From an uncultured Collinsella sp. (GTDB taxonomy: Bacteria; Actinomycetota; Coriobacteriia; Coriobacteriales; Coriobacteriaceae), in the NCBI GenBank assembly GCA_900752425.1, contig CAADVE010000069.1, positions 1 through 15,378 on the forward strand: a DNA stretch of 15,378 nucleotides. Reading direction: 5' to 3'. Position 1 is the stretch's first letter; each line of letters opens with the position of its first letter. Positions 6,395 to 13,150 of this stretch are shown one piece after another. The notes under the pieces were generated by a model. The model was not told where the DNA came from and ran no database searches. It saw only the letters and a list, made by a program, of their open reading frames with translations. Position numbers and translations under genes: made by a program.

Positions 6395-7218
6395 TGGCGG
6401 GCGCGGGGGCGAGCCCCTACGAGCTCGCGAGCGACGCCGCGTCGAGGCTCGGGATCGCCGTCGGGGCGGAGGAGCTCGCGACCCTCGCCTCGGACCTCGA
6501 CCTCGGCGACGGGGAGATGGCCGCCGTGGCAGCCACCTTCTCCTACCTTGCGGAGAAGAGGAGGCTCGCCTCCATCGAGACGCTGCTGAGACTGAGCAGG
6601 CTGCCCAGGCGCGAGCCCAAGACCTTCGAGGGCTTCGACTTCTCCAGGATCCAGGGCCGGGACGCGGCCGCGCTGGGCAAGCTCCCGTCGCTGGCCGACC
6701 TCTACGCGCACCGCAACGTCGCCTTCGTCGGGCCAGGCGGCATAGGGAAGACGCACCTCGCGCAGGCCTACGGGCGCGAGTGCTGCATGCGGGGGCTCAA
6801 GACCTACTACATAAAGGCGACCGAGCTCAGGGACAGGTTCCAGAAGGCCGTCCAGCGGGGAAACACCTCGCGGGTCGTCTCCTCGCTCGTCAAGCCGTCG
6901 TGCCTCATCGTTGACGAGGTGGGAAGATGCGTCTACGACAGGCCGTGCACCGACCTGTTCTTCGATGTCGTCGACAGGCGCTACGAGAAGGAGGGGCCGA
7001 ACGCGATGGTCCTTACGAGTAACATCGCCCCGAGCGGGTGGGATGAGTTCTTCACGGGCGACGACACGCTCCTCTGCGCCCTCGACAGGCTGTTCGACAA
7101 GGCGTCGGTGTTCGTGATGCGGGGCCCGAGCTACCGCGGCAGGGGGCACGACACCTACTCGGTGGAGGCCGTCCCCCAGGCGGTGAAGGTGAGGGGGATC
7201 CAGCCCGAGGGGATGTAG
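6391..7218 (+). CDS. istB: IS21-family AAA+ ATPase IstB (transposition helper)
   Basis: 275 residues. ATG at 6391 overlaps the istA stop (ATGA); a second in-frame ATG follows at 6394, and GGAGG at 6381-6385 can serve either. IstB assembles on target DNA and directs and stimulates IstA. The helical N-terminal region (~1-90) ends with the family segment TFEGFDFSRIQG. Walker A is GPGGIGKT at 114-121, Walker B is CLIVDEVG with Asp175-Glu176, and the sensor-1 Asn is in VLTSNIAPSGW. The segment GPSYRGRGHDTYS near the end resembles the IstB arginine-rich C-terminus. All motifs needed for ATP hydrolysis are present. The two-gene unit matches known IS21 organisation. Confidence 0.95.
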   Translation: MMAGAGASPYELASDAASRLGIAVGAEELATLASDLDLGDGEMAAVAATFSYLAEKRRLASIETLLRLSRLPRREPKTFEGFDFSRIQGRDAAALGKLPSLADLYAHRNVAFVGPGGIGKTHLAQAYGRECCMRGLKTYYIKATELRDRFQKAVQRGNTSRVVSSLVKPSCLIVDEVGRCVYDRPCTDLFFDVVDRRYEKEGPNAMVLTSNIAPSGWDEFFTGDDTLLCALDRLFDKASVFVMRGPSYRGRGHDTYSVEAVPQAVKVRGIQPEGM

Positions 7219-7264
7219 GGAAGCGATAGGAAAGACATAGATGCGGGCGTGTTGGCTAAAATGG

Positions 7265-7294
7265 GTCGGCCGGGATTGGTCAATCTCGGCCGAC
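7265..7294. repeat. Long hairpin near the right end of the IS
   Basis: GTCGGCCGGGATT (7265-7277) pairs with AATCTCGGCCGAC (7282-7294) around a GGTC loop: 13 bp with one G-T wobble. It overlaps the right inverted repeat. It has no T-run, so a terminator role is weak; it may shield istB transcripts or limit read-through into the interrupted gene. The function is inferred. Confidence 0.5.
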
Positions 7295-7325
7295 TATATT
7301 TGGCTAAATTATTCCGACGCTAACA
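7270..7325. repeat. Right terminal inverted repeat of IS21 element
   Basis: The partner of 4950-5005, in inverted orientation. It ends CGCTAACA directly before the ATAC target copy. TTGGCTAAA appears at the inner edge (~7252) and again at ~7300, as expected for repeated transposase sites. Confidence 0.88.
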
Positions 7326-7329
7326 ATAC
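7326..7329. repeat. IS21 target site duplication, right copy (ATAC)
   Basis: It matches 4946-4949. Removing 4950-7329 leaves one ATAC and rejoins the radical SAM frame (codon TAC at 4947-4949, then TTT at 7330). Confidence 0.88.
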
Positions 7330-9354
7330 TTTAATCTAAAAGAAAGACAATATGCTGAAAACATTTTTAGAAATGCACTTTATATCATAAATCACGTCTC
7401 GTATGGAGTTAAATACACGTTCAACTCCATAGATCTGCCCTATGATTATTATTCGACACCAGAAATAATGAAATCGCTTGCGGATACCTTGCATAATCCG
7501 TTTATTTCCTTCTATGAAACTGCCTTTCTTAAGCGTATTCAGAGGGAAAAAATTGAGTTTATTGGGATTTCGGTGAGCGGCTGTTTCCAATTGATTTCTG
7601 CAGTTACGTTAGCGAAACTGATTAAAGAAGAATGTCCATCTGTTAAACACGTCTCATTGGGCGGCAATTACATTACTCGTTTAGCAGATGACTGCATGAA
7701 AGAATGGCATCCCTTTTTTGAATACATTGATTCGATAATGATGTATGACGGCGAAGAGCCGCTTGCACGTCTTCTTGAGGCTCTTGACTCCGGTGATGAC
7801 AATCTCGACTGTGTTCCAAACCTTTGCCATGCTAAAGGTGGAAAGATATATAAAAACCATCGGATTGAGCAAACATTTATCAACGATACAGTTCCCGATT
7901 TCGATGGCTTCGCCCTTTCTAAATACTTCATGCCTGAGTTAATATTGCCGGTTTATTCCTCTAGGCAGTGTTTTAATCATTGCGCCTTCTGCACCATTCC
8001 CGGTGCTACCGGTGGTTGTTACCGAAAGATGCCTATATCGAGAGTATTTGAAATAATGTGTCGGTTAAATGAAAAATACGGCACGAGAGTTTTCTCTTTT
8101 GTGGATGAAACATTCGAAGGCAAAAGAATGGAGCAACTCGCGGATGAAATAAACGCATCGGGAAAAACGTTTTTCTGGCATGGAGAAACGAGGTTCTCTC
8201 CAACCCTAAGTACAGACGTTTTCAACAAGATATACCAAAGTGGATGTAGGCAGATTCAGTTTGGCCTCGAGTCATACAACCAAAGAGTTCTTGATCTAAT
8301 GAAGAAGAACACGAGAGTTGATTGGATTGATCGCAATATCCATGATTGTCTCAATGCGTGTATTCCTGTTCATCTATTCTTTATAATTGGCTTTCCGACC
8401 GAAACTAAAGAAGAGGCTCTGAACACCTTAGCTTATACAGAGAATGTTTTGAATTATTCAAAACAGGTATGTGGTGTTCCATATTCCACGAGAGGATTTA
8501 CGAATTTTGGTCTCGTTATGGGGTCGGATGTTTGGAATCATCCCGATAAGTATGGTGTCTCTGTAATGCCGAAGTCCCAATATGAGGATTTGCGCCTCGA
8601 AGTGGATTATGTTTCAGGCACTGGTTTAACTTTAAATGAAGCAAAATCCTTATCTGATGAGCATCATATTGATTTTTATATGCAAGAGGTCATAAACGGT
8701 AGCGACACAATTGACTTGCCCCAGCGGCTTCATATTTCAGAGGTGACCTGGATCCTAGATTCTATTCACGCTGTCAGGTATAAGGGACATTTGACCAAAG
8801 TAAAGCGACGGCTAACTAGTCTAAATCCAGCTGATCGAATCTGGCTGGATTCCAAGACCTCTGTCGTGCTCGTTGAGCCATTTGCCTACTTCTATAATTC
8901 TGAATACCATCATGTCTATGCTGTTTCCCAGTTGGTATACCTTAAGTTGGCCCGTTTATTGGAGGCCGATTGTAGCATTTCTCTTATCCTTGATCAGGGC
9001 GACCTCGAGCTGACAAGGGCGATAGAAGAACTGTTGCATTATGGATTGCTGAATACAAATATCGATGCCGATTATGTAATGCACGATAATGGTTTTCAAT
9101 TGGTTAAAAGTTCGTTTGTGAAAGAAGTCGGACGCTCAAAAGAGGGGTTAAGAGTACTGCTGAGTTGTGCCACCCATAGAATGTGTGCGGTTAATGATTT
9201 TTCGTTCGCTTTGCTTTCGTTGTTTGAAAAGCCGATTACTAAGAACGAGGTGCGCGACATTTTGAAAAAAGAGGGACTATCGGCAAACGAGGAGCAATTA
9301 AACAAGTTGGTTGATAATTGCATGAAAGCAGATATACTACAATTGATTAGATAG
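7330..9354 (+). pseudogene. Cobalamin-binding radical SAM enzyme, 3' part after the IS
   Basis: Continues codon 100 onward of the enzyme begun at 4653; an internal ATG at 7468 would give a 628-residue N-truncated form. The first part ends the cobalamin-binding domain (IEFIGISVSGCFQLISAVTL, VKHVSLGGNYITRLAD). The radical SAM core follows: CFNHCAFC gives Cys313, Cys317 and Cys320 of the rejoined protein (CX3CX2C, binds 4Fe-4S and SAM). FVDETFEG, FWHGETRFSPTL, GCRQIQFGLES and FFIIGFPTET are the usual barrel strands. The last ~190 residues lack extra Cys clusters. They contain two small helical modules (VYLKLARLLEADCSISLILD and nearby, and FALLSLFEKPITKNEVRDIL and nearby) resembling PqqD/winged-helix peptide recognition elements. 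Known relatives methylate or rearrange peptides and small molecules. The 36-codon gene directly downstream points to peptide modification; this is an inference. Without its N-terminal domain it is probably inactive here. Confidence 0.9.
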
Positions 9355-9360
9355 AGGAGG
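9355..9360 (+). promoter_or_regulatory. Strong ribosome binding site of the peptide gene
   Basis: AGGAGG directly follows the TAG stop of the radical SAM gene and lies 7 bases before the ATG at 9368. It is a full match to the Shine-Dalgarno consensus and stronger than the site of the enzyme gene. This implies that the peptide is made in larger amounts than the enzyme, as expected for a substrate. Confidence 0.85.
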
Positions 9361-9367
9361 TTTCTGC

Positions 9368-9478
9368 ATGGACGTTATTAACAAAGATCTCTTGGAGCAA
9401 CTGAAAGAGTTTCAGGAAGAGGGCGTCGTGGTGGAAGTGTTCGACTTTGAGGACTACATGGATAAGTTCTGCCATTAG
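9368..9478 (+). CDS. Candidate RiPP precursor peptide (36 aa)
   Basis: A 36-codon ORF, ATG to TAG, 13 bases downstream of the radical SAM stop, with a consensus AGGAGG site. The N-terminal half (MDVINKDLLEQLKEFQEEG) looks like an amphipathic helix, a common form of leader peptide. Next is a Val-rich strand (VVVEV), then an aromatic and acidic segment (FDFEDYMDKFCH) with the only Cys and His as the last two residues. I count 11 acidic and 3 Lys residues. There is no signal peptide and no classical GG cleavage site; the single Gly at 19 is a possible boundary. A strong terminator follows, so it is the last gene of the operon. Inference: substrate of the upstream cobalamin-binding radical SAM enzyme, with the C-terminal segment as core. 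It could instead be an unrelated small protein. Confidence 0.75.
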   Translation: MDVINKDLLEQLKEFQEEGVVVEVFDFEDYMDKFCH

Positions 9479-9502
9479 TTTCGGAATTTACTCGCCTCGC
9501 TT

Positions 9503-9536
9503 AAAGGAGAAGTCGATTATCGATTTCTCCTTTTTT
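9503..9536 (+). terminator. Rho-independent terminator closing the island operon
   Basis: AAAGGAGAAGTCGAT (9503-9517) pairs with ATCGATTTCTCCTTT (9519-9533), with one G-T wobble and a tiny loop that would open at the tip. A T-run continues to 9536. It lies 25 bases after the peptide stop and ends the operon ahead of nadE. Confidence 0.92.
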
Positions 9537-9579
9537 AATTAAAGATATTTTTGAAATACATGCTTTTAGCACAGGTTGG

Positions 9580-9599
9580 CCTCTCAGTAAACTGGGAGG
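9580..9599. other. Hairpin in the nadE upstream region
   Basis: CCTCTCAGT (9580-9588) pairs with ACTGGGAGG (9591-9599), 9 bp with one wobble, about 70 bases before nadE. It has no T-run. It may be a leader structure or operator of nadE. The rest of 9537-9666 shows no confident promoter and no gene with a ribosome binding site. Confidence 0.35.
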
Positions 9600-9666
9600 T
9601 TGCTTTGGCTAGTTAGAGATATGTGAACGTCCGTTAGACTGAATCTCAGGGTAGAAGGGGCCTCCA

Positions 9667-11667
9667 GTGTCCAGATCAACAAGGCAATGCTGCGTTTCGG
9701 CTAATAAGAACGATGGCTTTTTGCGTGTGGCGGCGGCGTCGCCGCAGATTCGCGTGGCCGATGTCGAGGGCAATGCCGAGGTTGCGTTAGCGGCTGTTCG
9801 CGCGGCTGTTGAGCGCGGCGTTCGCGCGCTGGTACTGCCCGAGCTCAACTTGTGCGGCTATACCGCGGCCGATCTGTTCCATAACCGCACATTACTGCAT
9901 GCCTGCGAGGCTGCTTTGGTGCATATCCTCGATGAGACTCGTGAGCTGCCGATTGTCTTTACTATCGGTCTTCCCGTTGCAGTTGCCGAGAATATCTACA
10001 ACTGCGCCGCCGTGTGCTGCGCGGGCGAGCTTTTGGGCCTCACGGCCAAGAAGTATCTGCCCAACTATGGCGAGTTCTACGAGCGCCGCTGGTTTGCTCC
10101 GGCGCCCGCAGATCCTGTGTGGGTCGAGTTTGCCGGTCAGGGTCCGGTTCCGCTGGGTTCGGAGCTTGTCTACCGCTGCTGTGACGAGGGTGCCGAGGAT
10201 ATGGTGCTGGGCGTTGAGGTCTGCGAGGACCTGTGGGTGCCGGCGCCCCCTTCGACCGAGATGGTGCTTGCCGGTGCGACGGTGATCCTCAACCCGTCGG
10301 CCTCGGACGAGATTATCGGCAAGGCAGATTACCGACGCAGCCTCATATCCAACCAGAGCGCGCGCCTGTACTGTGCCTATGCCTATGCAGATGCGAGCGA
10401 GGGCGAGTCCACGACCGACATGGTCTTTGCGGGCGAGAACCTCGTCTACGAAAACGGATCTAAGCTCGCCGCCACGAAGCTCCTCACTTGCGATATGGCG
10501 GTTGCCGATGTTGACCTCGACCGTCTGGTTGCCGAGCGCCGTCGCTCGACGACGTGGACGCGCGCGGACGATGCGCCTGAGGCCACGACTGTTGAGTTTT
10601 CATTTGAGGGCGTGCTGGCCAAAGAGCCCGTCCTGCGCGATGCGTTCGACATCGACCGTGTCTTTCCCCGTGCTCCCTTTGTGCCGGCCGACCATGGCGA
10701 CTTGGCCGAGCGCTGCGAAACGATCCTCGATCTGCAGACTGCGGGCCTCAAGACCCGCCTTGCCCACACAGGTACCAAGGCTGCGGTCATCGGCCTTTCG
10801 GGCGGCTTGGACTCCACGCTGGCACTGCTTGTGACCGTGCGTGCCTTCGATGCGCTGGGGCTGCCGCGCACCGGTATCACAGCCGTGTCCATGCCTGGCT
10901 TTGGCACGACGCATCGCACCAAGTCCAATGCCGAGTCGCTTGCCCGCGACCTGGGTGTGAGCTTCCGCGAGGTTTCGATCCACGCGGCCGTGGAACAGCA
11001 CTTTAAGGACATTGAGCACGATCAGACCGTGCAGGACGTGACCTACGAGAACAGCCAGGCCCGCGAGCGTACGCAGATTCTGATGGATTTGGCCAACCAG
11101 GCTGGCGGCTTTGTCATCGGCACGGGCGACCTGTCGGAGCTGGCGCTCGGCTGGGCTACCTATAACGGCGACCACATGAGCATGTACGCCGTCAACGCGA
11201 GCGTGCCCAAGACGCTTGTGCGCCATCTGGTGCGCTATGCGGCTGATGTCTTTGGCGGGAGTATTGCCGAGGTCTTGCTCGACATCCTCGATACGCCGGT
11301 ATCTCCCGAGCTTCTGCCGCCCACGGGCGACGGCGAGATTGCGCAGAAGACCGAGGATTTGGTGGGCCCGTACGAGCTGCACGACTACTTCCTCTACTAC
11401 CTGCTGCGTTTTGGCTTTGAGCCGGGCAAGATCTACCGCATGGCGCTCAAGAGCTTCGAGGGCGTCTACGACGCCAAGACCGTCCACACGTGGCTACGTA
11501 CGTTCTACCGTCGCTTCTTTGCCCAGCAGTTTAAGCGCAGCTGCCTGCCCGATGGTCCCAAGGTGGGCTCGGTGACGCTCAGTCCGCGCGGCGATTGGCG
11601 TATGCCGAGTGACGCCAGCTCGCGTCTGTGGCTTGCGCAGATCGACGCGCTCAATCCAGTTGACTAA
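9667..11667 (+). CDS. nadE: Glutamine-dependent NAD+ synthetase
   Basis: 666 residues from a GTG start with a GAAGGGG site 6 bases upstream; the start is moderately sure, since no ATG is in frame nearby and the homologous part begins at GFLRVAAASPQIRVAD. It converts nicotinic acid adenine dinucleotide to NAD+ with ATP, using ammonia released from glutamine. The N-terminal nitrilase-fold glutaminase has its triad: Glu59 (LPELNLCGYT), Lys128 (AKKYLPNYGEFYE) and Cys186 (GVEVCEDLWVP). The C-terminal synthetase has the PP-loop SGGLDST starting at Ser378 and the segment GTGDLSELALGWATYNGD. The length and order match two-domain NadE of actinobacteria. It is transcribed alone, between the island terminator and its own terminator. 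Codon use returns to GC-rich host type, so the island ends before this gene. Confidence 0.96.
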   Translation: MSRSTRQCCVSANKNDGFLRVAAASPQIRVADVEGNAEVALAAVRAAVERGVRALVLPELNLCGYTAADLFHNRTLLHACEAALVHILDETRELPIVFTIGLPVAVAENIYNCAAVCCAGELLGLTAKKYLPNYGEFYERRWFAPAPADPVWVEFAGQGPVPLGSELVYRCCDEGAEDMVLGVEVCEDLWVPAPPSTEMVLAGATVILNPSASDEIIGKADYRRSLISNQSARLYCAYAYADASEGESTTDMVFAGENLVYENGSKLAATKLLTCDMAVADVDLDRLVAERRRSTTWTRADDAPEATTVEFSFEGVLAKEPVLRDAFDIDRVFPRAPFVPADHGDLAERCETILDLQTAGLKTRLAHTGTKAAVIGLSGGLDSTLALLVTVRAFDALGLPRTGITAVSMPGFGTTHRTKSNAESLARDLGVSFREVSIHAAVEQHFKDIEHDQTVQDVTYENSQARERTQILMDLANQAGGFVIGTGDLSELALGWATYNGDHMSMYAVNASVPKTLVRHLVRYAADVFGGSIAEVLLDILDTPVSPELLPPTGDGEIAQKTEDLVGPYELHDYFLYYLLRFGFEPGKIYRMALKSFEGVYDAKTVHTWLRTFYRRFFAQQFKRSCLPDGPKVGSVTLSPRGDWRMPSDASSRLWLAQIDALNPVD

Positions 11668-11695
11668 GGTTGGCTAAATTGAACCAATACGGGGG

Positions 11696-11724
11696 TTGCA
11701 AGCGTTACACTTTTGCAATCTGAT
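11696..11724 (+). promoter_or_regulatory. Possible promoter with two TTGCAA sites before the aminotransferase
   Basis: TTGCAA at 11696-11701 and TCTGAT at 11719-11724 are 17 bases apart, fitting a weak sigma-70-type promoter. A second TTGCAA lies at 11713-11718; both are self-complementary hexamers in direct repeat. A transcript starting near 11731 would run straight into the hairpin at 11736-11761. Confidence 0.35.
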
Positions 11725-11735
11725 GGCCCGTATCG

Positions 11736-11766
11736 CGCGGCGCTCTTGTCGGAGCGCCGCGTTTTT
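11736..11766 (+). terminator. Terminator between nadE and the aminotransferase
   Basis: CGCGGCGCTC (11736-11745) and GAGCGCCGCG (11752-11761) form a perfect 10-bp stem with a TTGTCG loop and five T residues (11762-11766). It ends the nadE transcript. It lies only 19 bases before the next start codon and could also act as an attenuator of the aminotransferase. Confidence 0.88.
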
Positions 11767-11785
11767 CATATCGAAAGGTGGCACC

Positions 11786-12949
11786 ATGCAGGCATCGCAG
11801 CGTCTCGACCGCTTTGGCGCGGAGGTCTTCGCCTCGCTCAACAACAAGCTTCTCGCGCTGAAGGCTCAGGGCAAGACCATTTACAACATGAGCGTGGGCA
11901 CGCCCGACTTTAAGCCGTACGACCATGTGGTCGAGGCGCTCACGCAGGCAGCCCAAGATCCCGAGATGTGGAAGTATGCCCTGCGTGACCTGCCCGAACT
12001 CAAGCAGGCCGTGTGCGATTACTATGAGCGTCGCTTTGGCGTTTCGGGCATTACGCCGTCCATGGTGCAGTCGTGCAACGGCACGCAGGAGGGCGTGGGC
12101 CATTTGGGCCTGGCCCTGCTCGATCCGGGCGACACTATTTTGGTTCCCGATCCGTGCTACCCGGTCTTTGAGGCGGGTGCCAAGATCGCCGATGCCAAGC
12201 TCGAATACTATCCGCTGGTTGCCGAGCATAATTACCTGCCCTATGTGGCGGGTATCGATCCCGAGGTGGCCGATCGTGCCAAGTATATGATCGTGTCGCT
12301 GCCCGCCAACCCGGTGGGCTCGGTGGGCACGCCCGAGGTCTACGAGGAGATCATCGCTTTCGCCCGCGAGCACGACCTGCTGATCGTCCATGACAACGCA
12401 TACTCCGACATCGTGTTCGACGGCGAGCCGGGCGGCAGCGTCTTGCAGTATCCCGGCGCACTCGAGGTGGGCGTGGAGTTCTTTTCGCTCTCCAAGTCGT
12501 TTAACGTCACCGGTGCCCGCATCGGCTTTTTGGTCGGTCGCGAGGATGTGGTCTCGGCCTTTGCCAAGCTGCGCGGTCAGATCGACTTTGGCATGTTCTT
12601 CCCGATCCAGAAGGCCGCCATCGCCTGCCTGAACGGTCCGCGCGATGAGGTCGAGGCGCAGCGTCTGAAGTACCAGGAGCGCCGCGATGCCCTGTGCGAC
12701 GGTCTTGAGGGCTTGGGCTGGGAGCGCCCCAACGCGCATGGCTCTATGTTTGTGTGGGCCAAGCTTCCCGGTGGCCGCACCGATTCCATGGCGTTTTGCG
12801 AGGAGCTTATGGAGAAGGCCGGCGTTGTGGTGACGCCGGGCGCGAGCTTTGGTCCTTCGGGCGAGGGGCACGTGCGCATGGCGCTGGTCTTGCCGCCCGA
12901 CCAGATCGCTTTGGCTGTCGAGGCCATTCGCGAGGCGGGCCTGTATTAG
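11786..12949 (+). CDS. Class I/II PLP-dependent aminotransferase
   Basis: 387 residues from the ATG at 11786, with GAAAGGTGG just upstream. An in-frame ATG at 11696 would make a longer protein but runs through the terminator and is rejected. It is a fold-type I aminotransferase, cytosolic and PLP-dependent. The pattern SVGTPDFKPYDHVVEAL opens the small domain. DPCYPVFEAGA, ANPVGSVG (substrate and phosphate contacts), VHDNAYSDIVFDG (Asp for the PLP nitrogen, Tyr) and SLSKSFNVTGARIGFLVGR (Lys237, Schiff base) follow in order. The late Arg in EGHVRMALV fits the carboxylate-binding Arg. The closest style is the DapL/DapC or aspartate-aminotransferase-like group that makes diaminopimelate or aromatic amino acids; the substrate cannot be fixed from sequence alone. 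It lies alone between terminator-like hairpins. Confidence 0.93.
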   Translation: MQASQRLDRFGAEVFASLNNKLLALKAQGKTIYNMSVGTPDFKPYDHVVEALTQAAQDPEMWKYALRDLPELKQAVCDYYERRFGVSGITPSMVQSCNGTQEGVGHLGLALLDPGDTILVPDPCYPVFEAGAKIADAKLEYYPLVAEHNYLPYVAGIDPEVADRAKYMIVSLPANPVGSVGTPEVYEEIIAFAREHDLLIVHDNAYSDIVFDGEPGGSVLQYPGALEVGVEFFSLSKSFNVTGARIGFLVGREDVVSAFAKLRGQIDFGMFFPIQKAAIACLNGPRDEVEAQRLKYQERRDALCDGLEGLGWERPNAHGSMFVWAKLPGGRTDSMAFCEELMEKAGVVVTPGASFGPSGEGHVRMALVLPPDQIALAVEAIREAGLY

Positions 12950-13094
12950 AAAGCTATTTCGCCTCGTCAATATATCGAAACCGATTTCGTGCAGTTATTT
13001 TACGAATCCTGCAAACAATTTCGGTAAACGGTCGATTTTTGGCTGCGAATAGGAGCATAATCAAAGTCCCGATTGGATGTATTGGGATTACGGC

Positions 13095-13123
13095 AAGTCG
13101 CTCGGGTCGTTCCCGGGCGGCTT
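13095..13123 (+). other. Hairpin in the ldh leader
   Basis: AAGTCGCTCGGG (13095-13106) pairs with CCCGGGCGGCTT (13112-13123) around TCGTT, 12 bp with two wobbles. It is followed by GTTTGTGG, a poor T-run, and lies 27 bases before the ldh start. It may end read-through from the aminotransferase or control ldh translation. A possible -10 (CATAAT, 13056-13061) is upstream but without a clear -35. The rest of 12950-13150 holds no gene. Confidence 0.4.
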
Positions 13124-13150
13124 GTTTGTGGAGTGAGATGGGAGTTTCTA

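Larger units (their letters stand above)
4950..7325 (+). mobile_element. Complete IS21-family insertion sequence (2376 bp)
   Basis: The element starts TGTTAGCG and ends CGCTAACA, with the TG...CA termini of the IS21 family, and is flanked by ATAC on both sides. It carries istA and istB in the usual order with overlapping stop and start. Its base composition is far more GC-rich than the AT-rich gene it sits in, and its Arg codons are often AGG, so it differs both from the island and in flavour from the host genes. It probably comes from another high-GC actinobacterium. Both ORFs are full length with catalytic residues present, so the element is likely still mobile. The insertion splits the radical SAM gene after codon 99 in the same orientation. 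Confidence 0.95.

Noticed and set aside
9560..9616. 18-codon ORF after the island terminator, considered as a second peptide
   Set aside because: It has no ribosome binding site, lies beyond the terminator and is crossed by the hairpin at 9580-9599.
9537..9666. Riboswitch in front of nadE
   Set aside because: One 9-bp hairpin is visible, but no known NAD-related or other riboswitch core could be recognised by eye.
11669..11681. TTGGCTAAATT after nadE, identical to a block in the IS right end
   Set aside because: Only 11 bases match; there is no TG/CA end, no flanking repeat and no other IS sequence, so an IS remnant is not supported.
13073..13150. Earlier in-frame ATG for lactate dehydrogenase
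   Set aside because: It adds 26 residues not typical of the family, crosses the leader hairpin and lacks a ribosome binding site; the ATG at 13151 has GGGAG at proper spacing.
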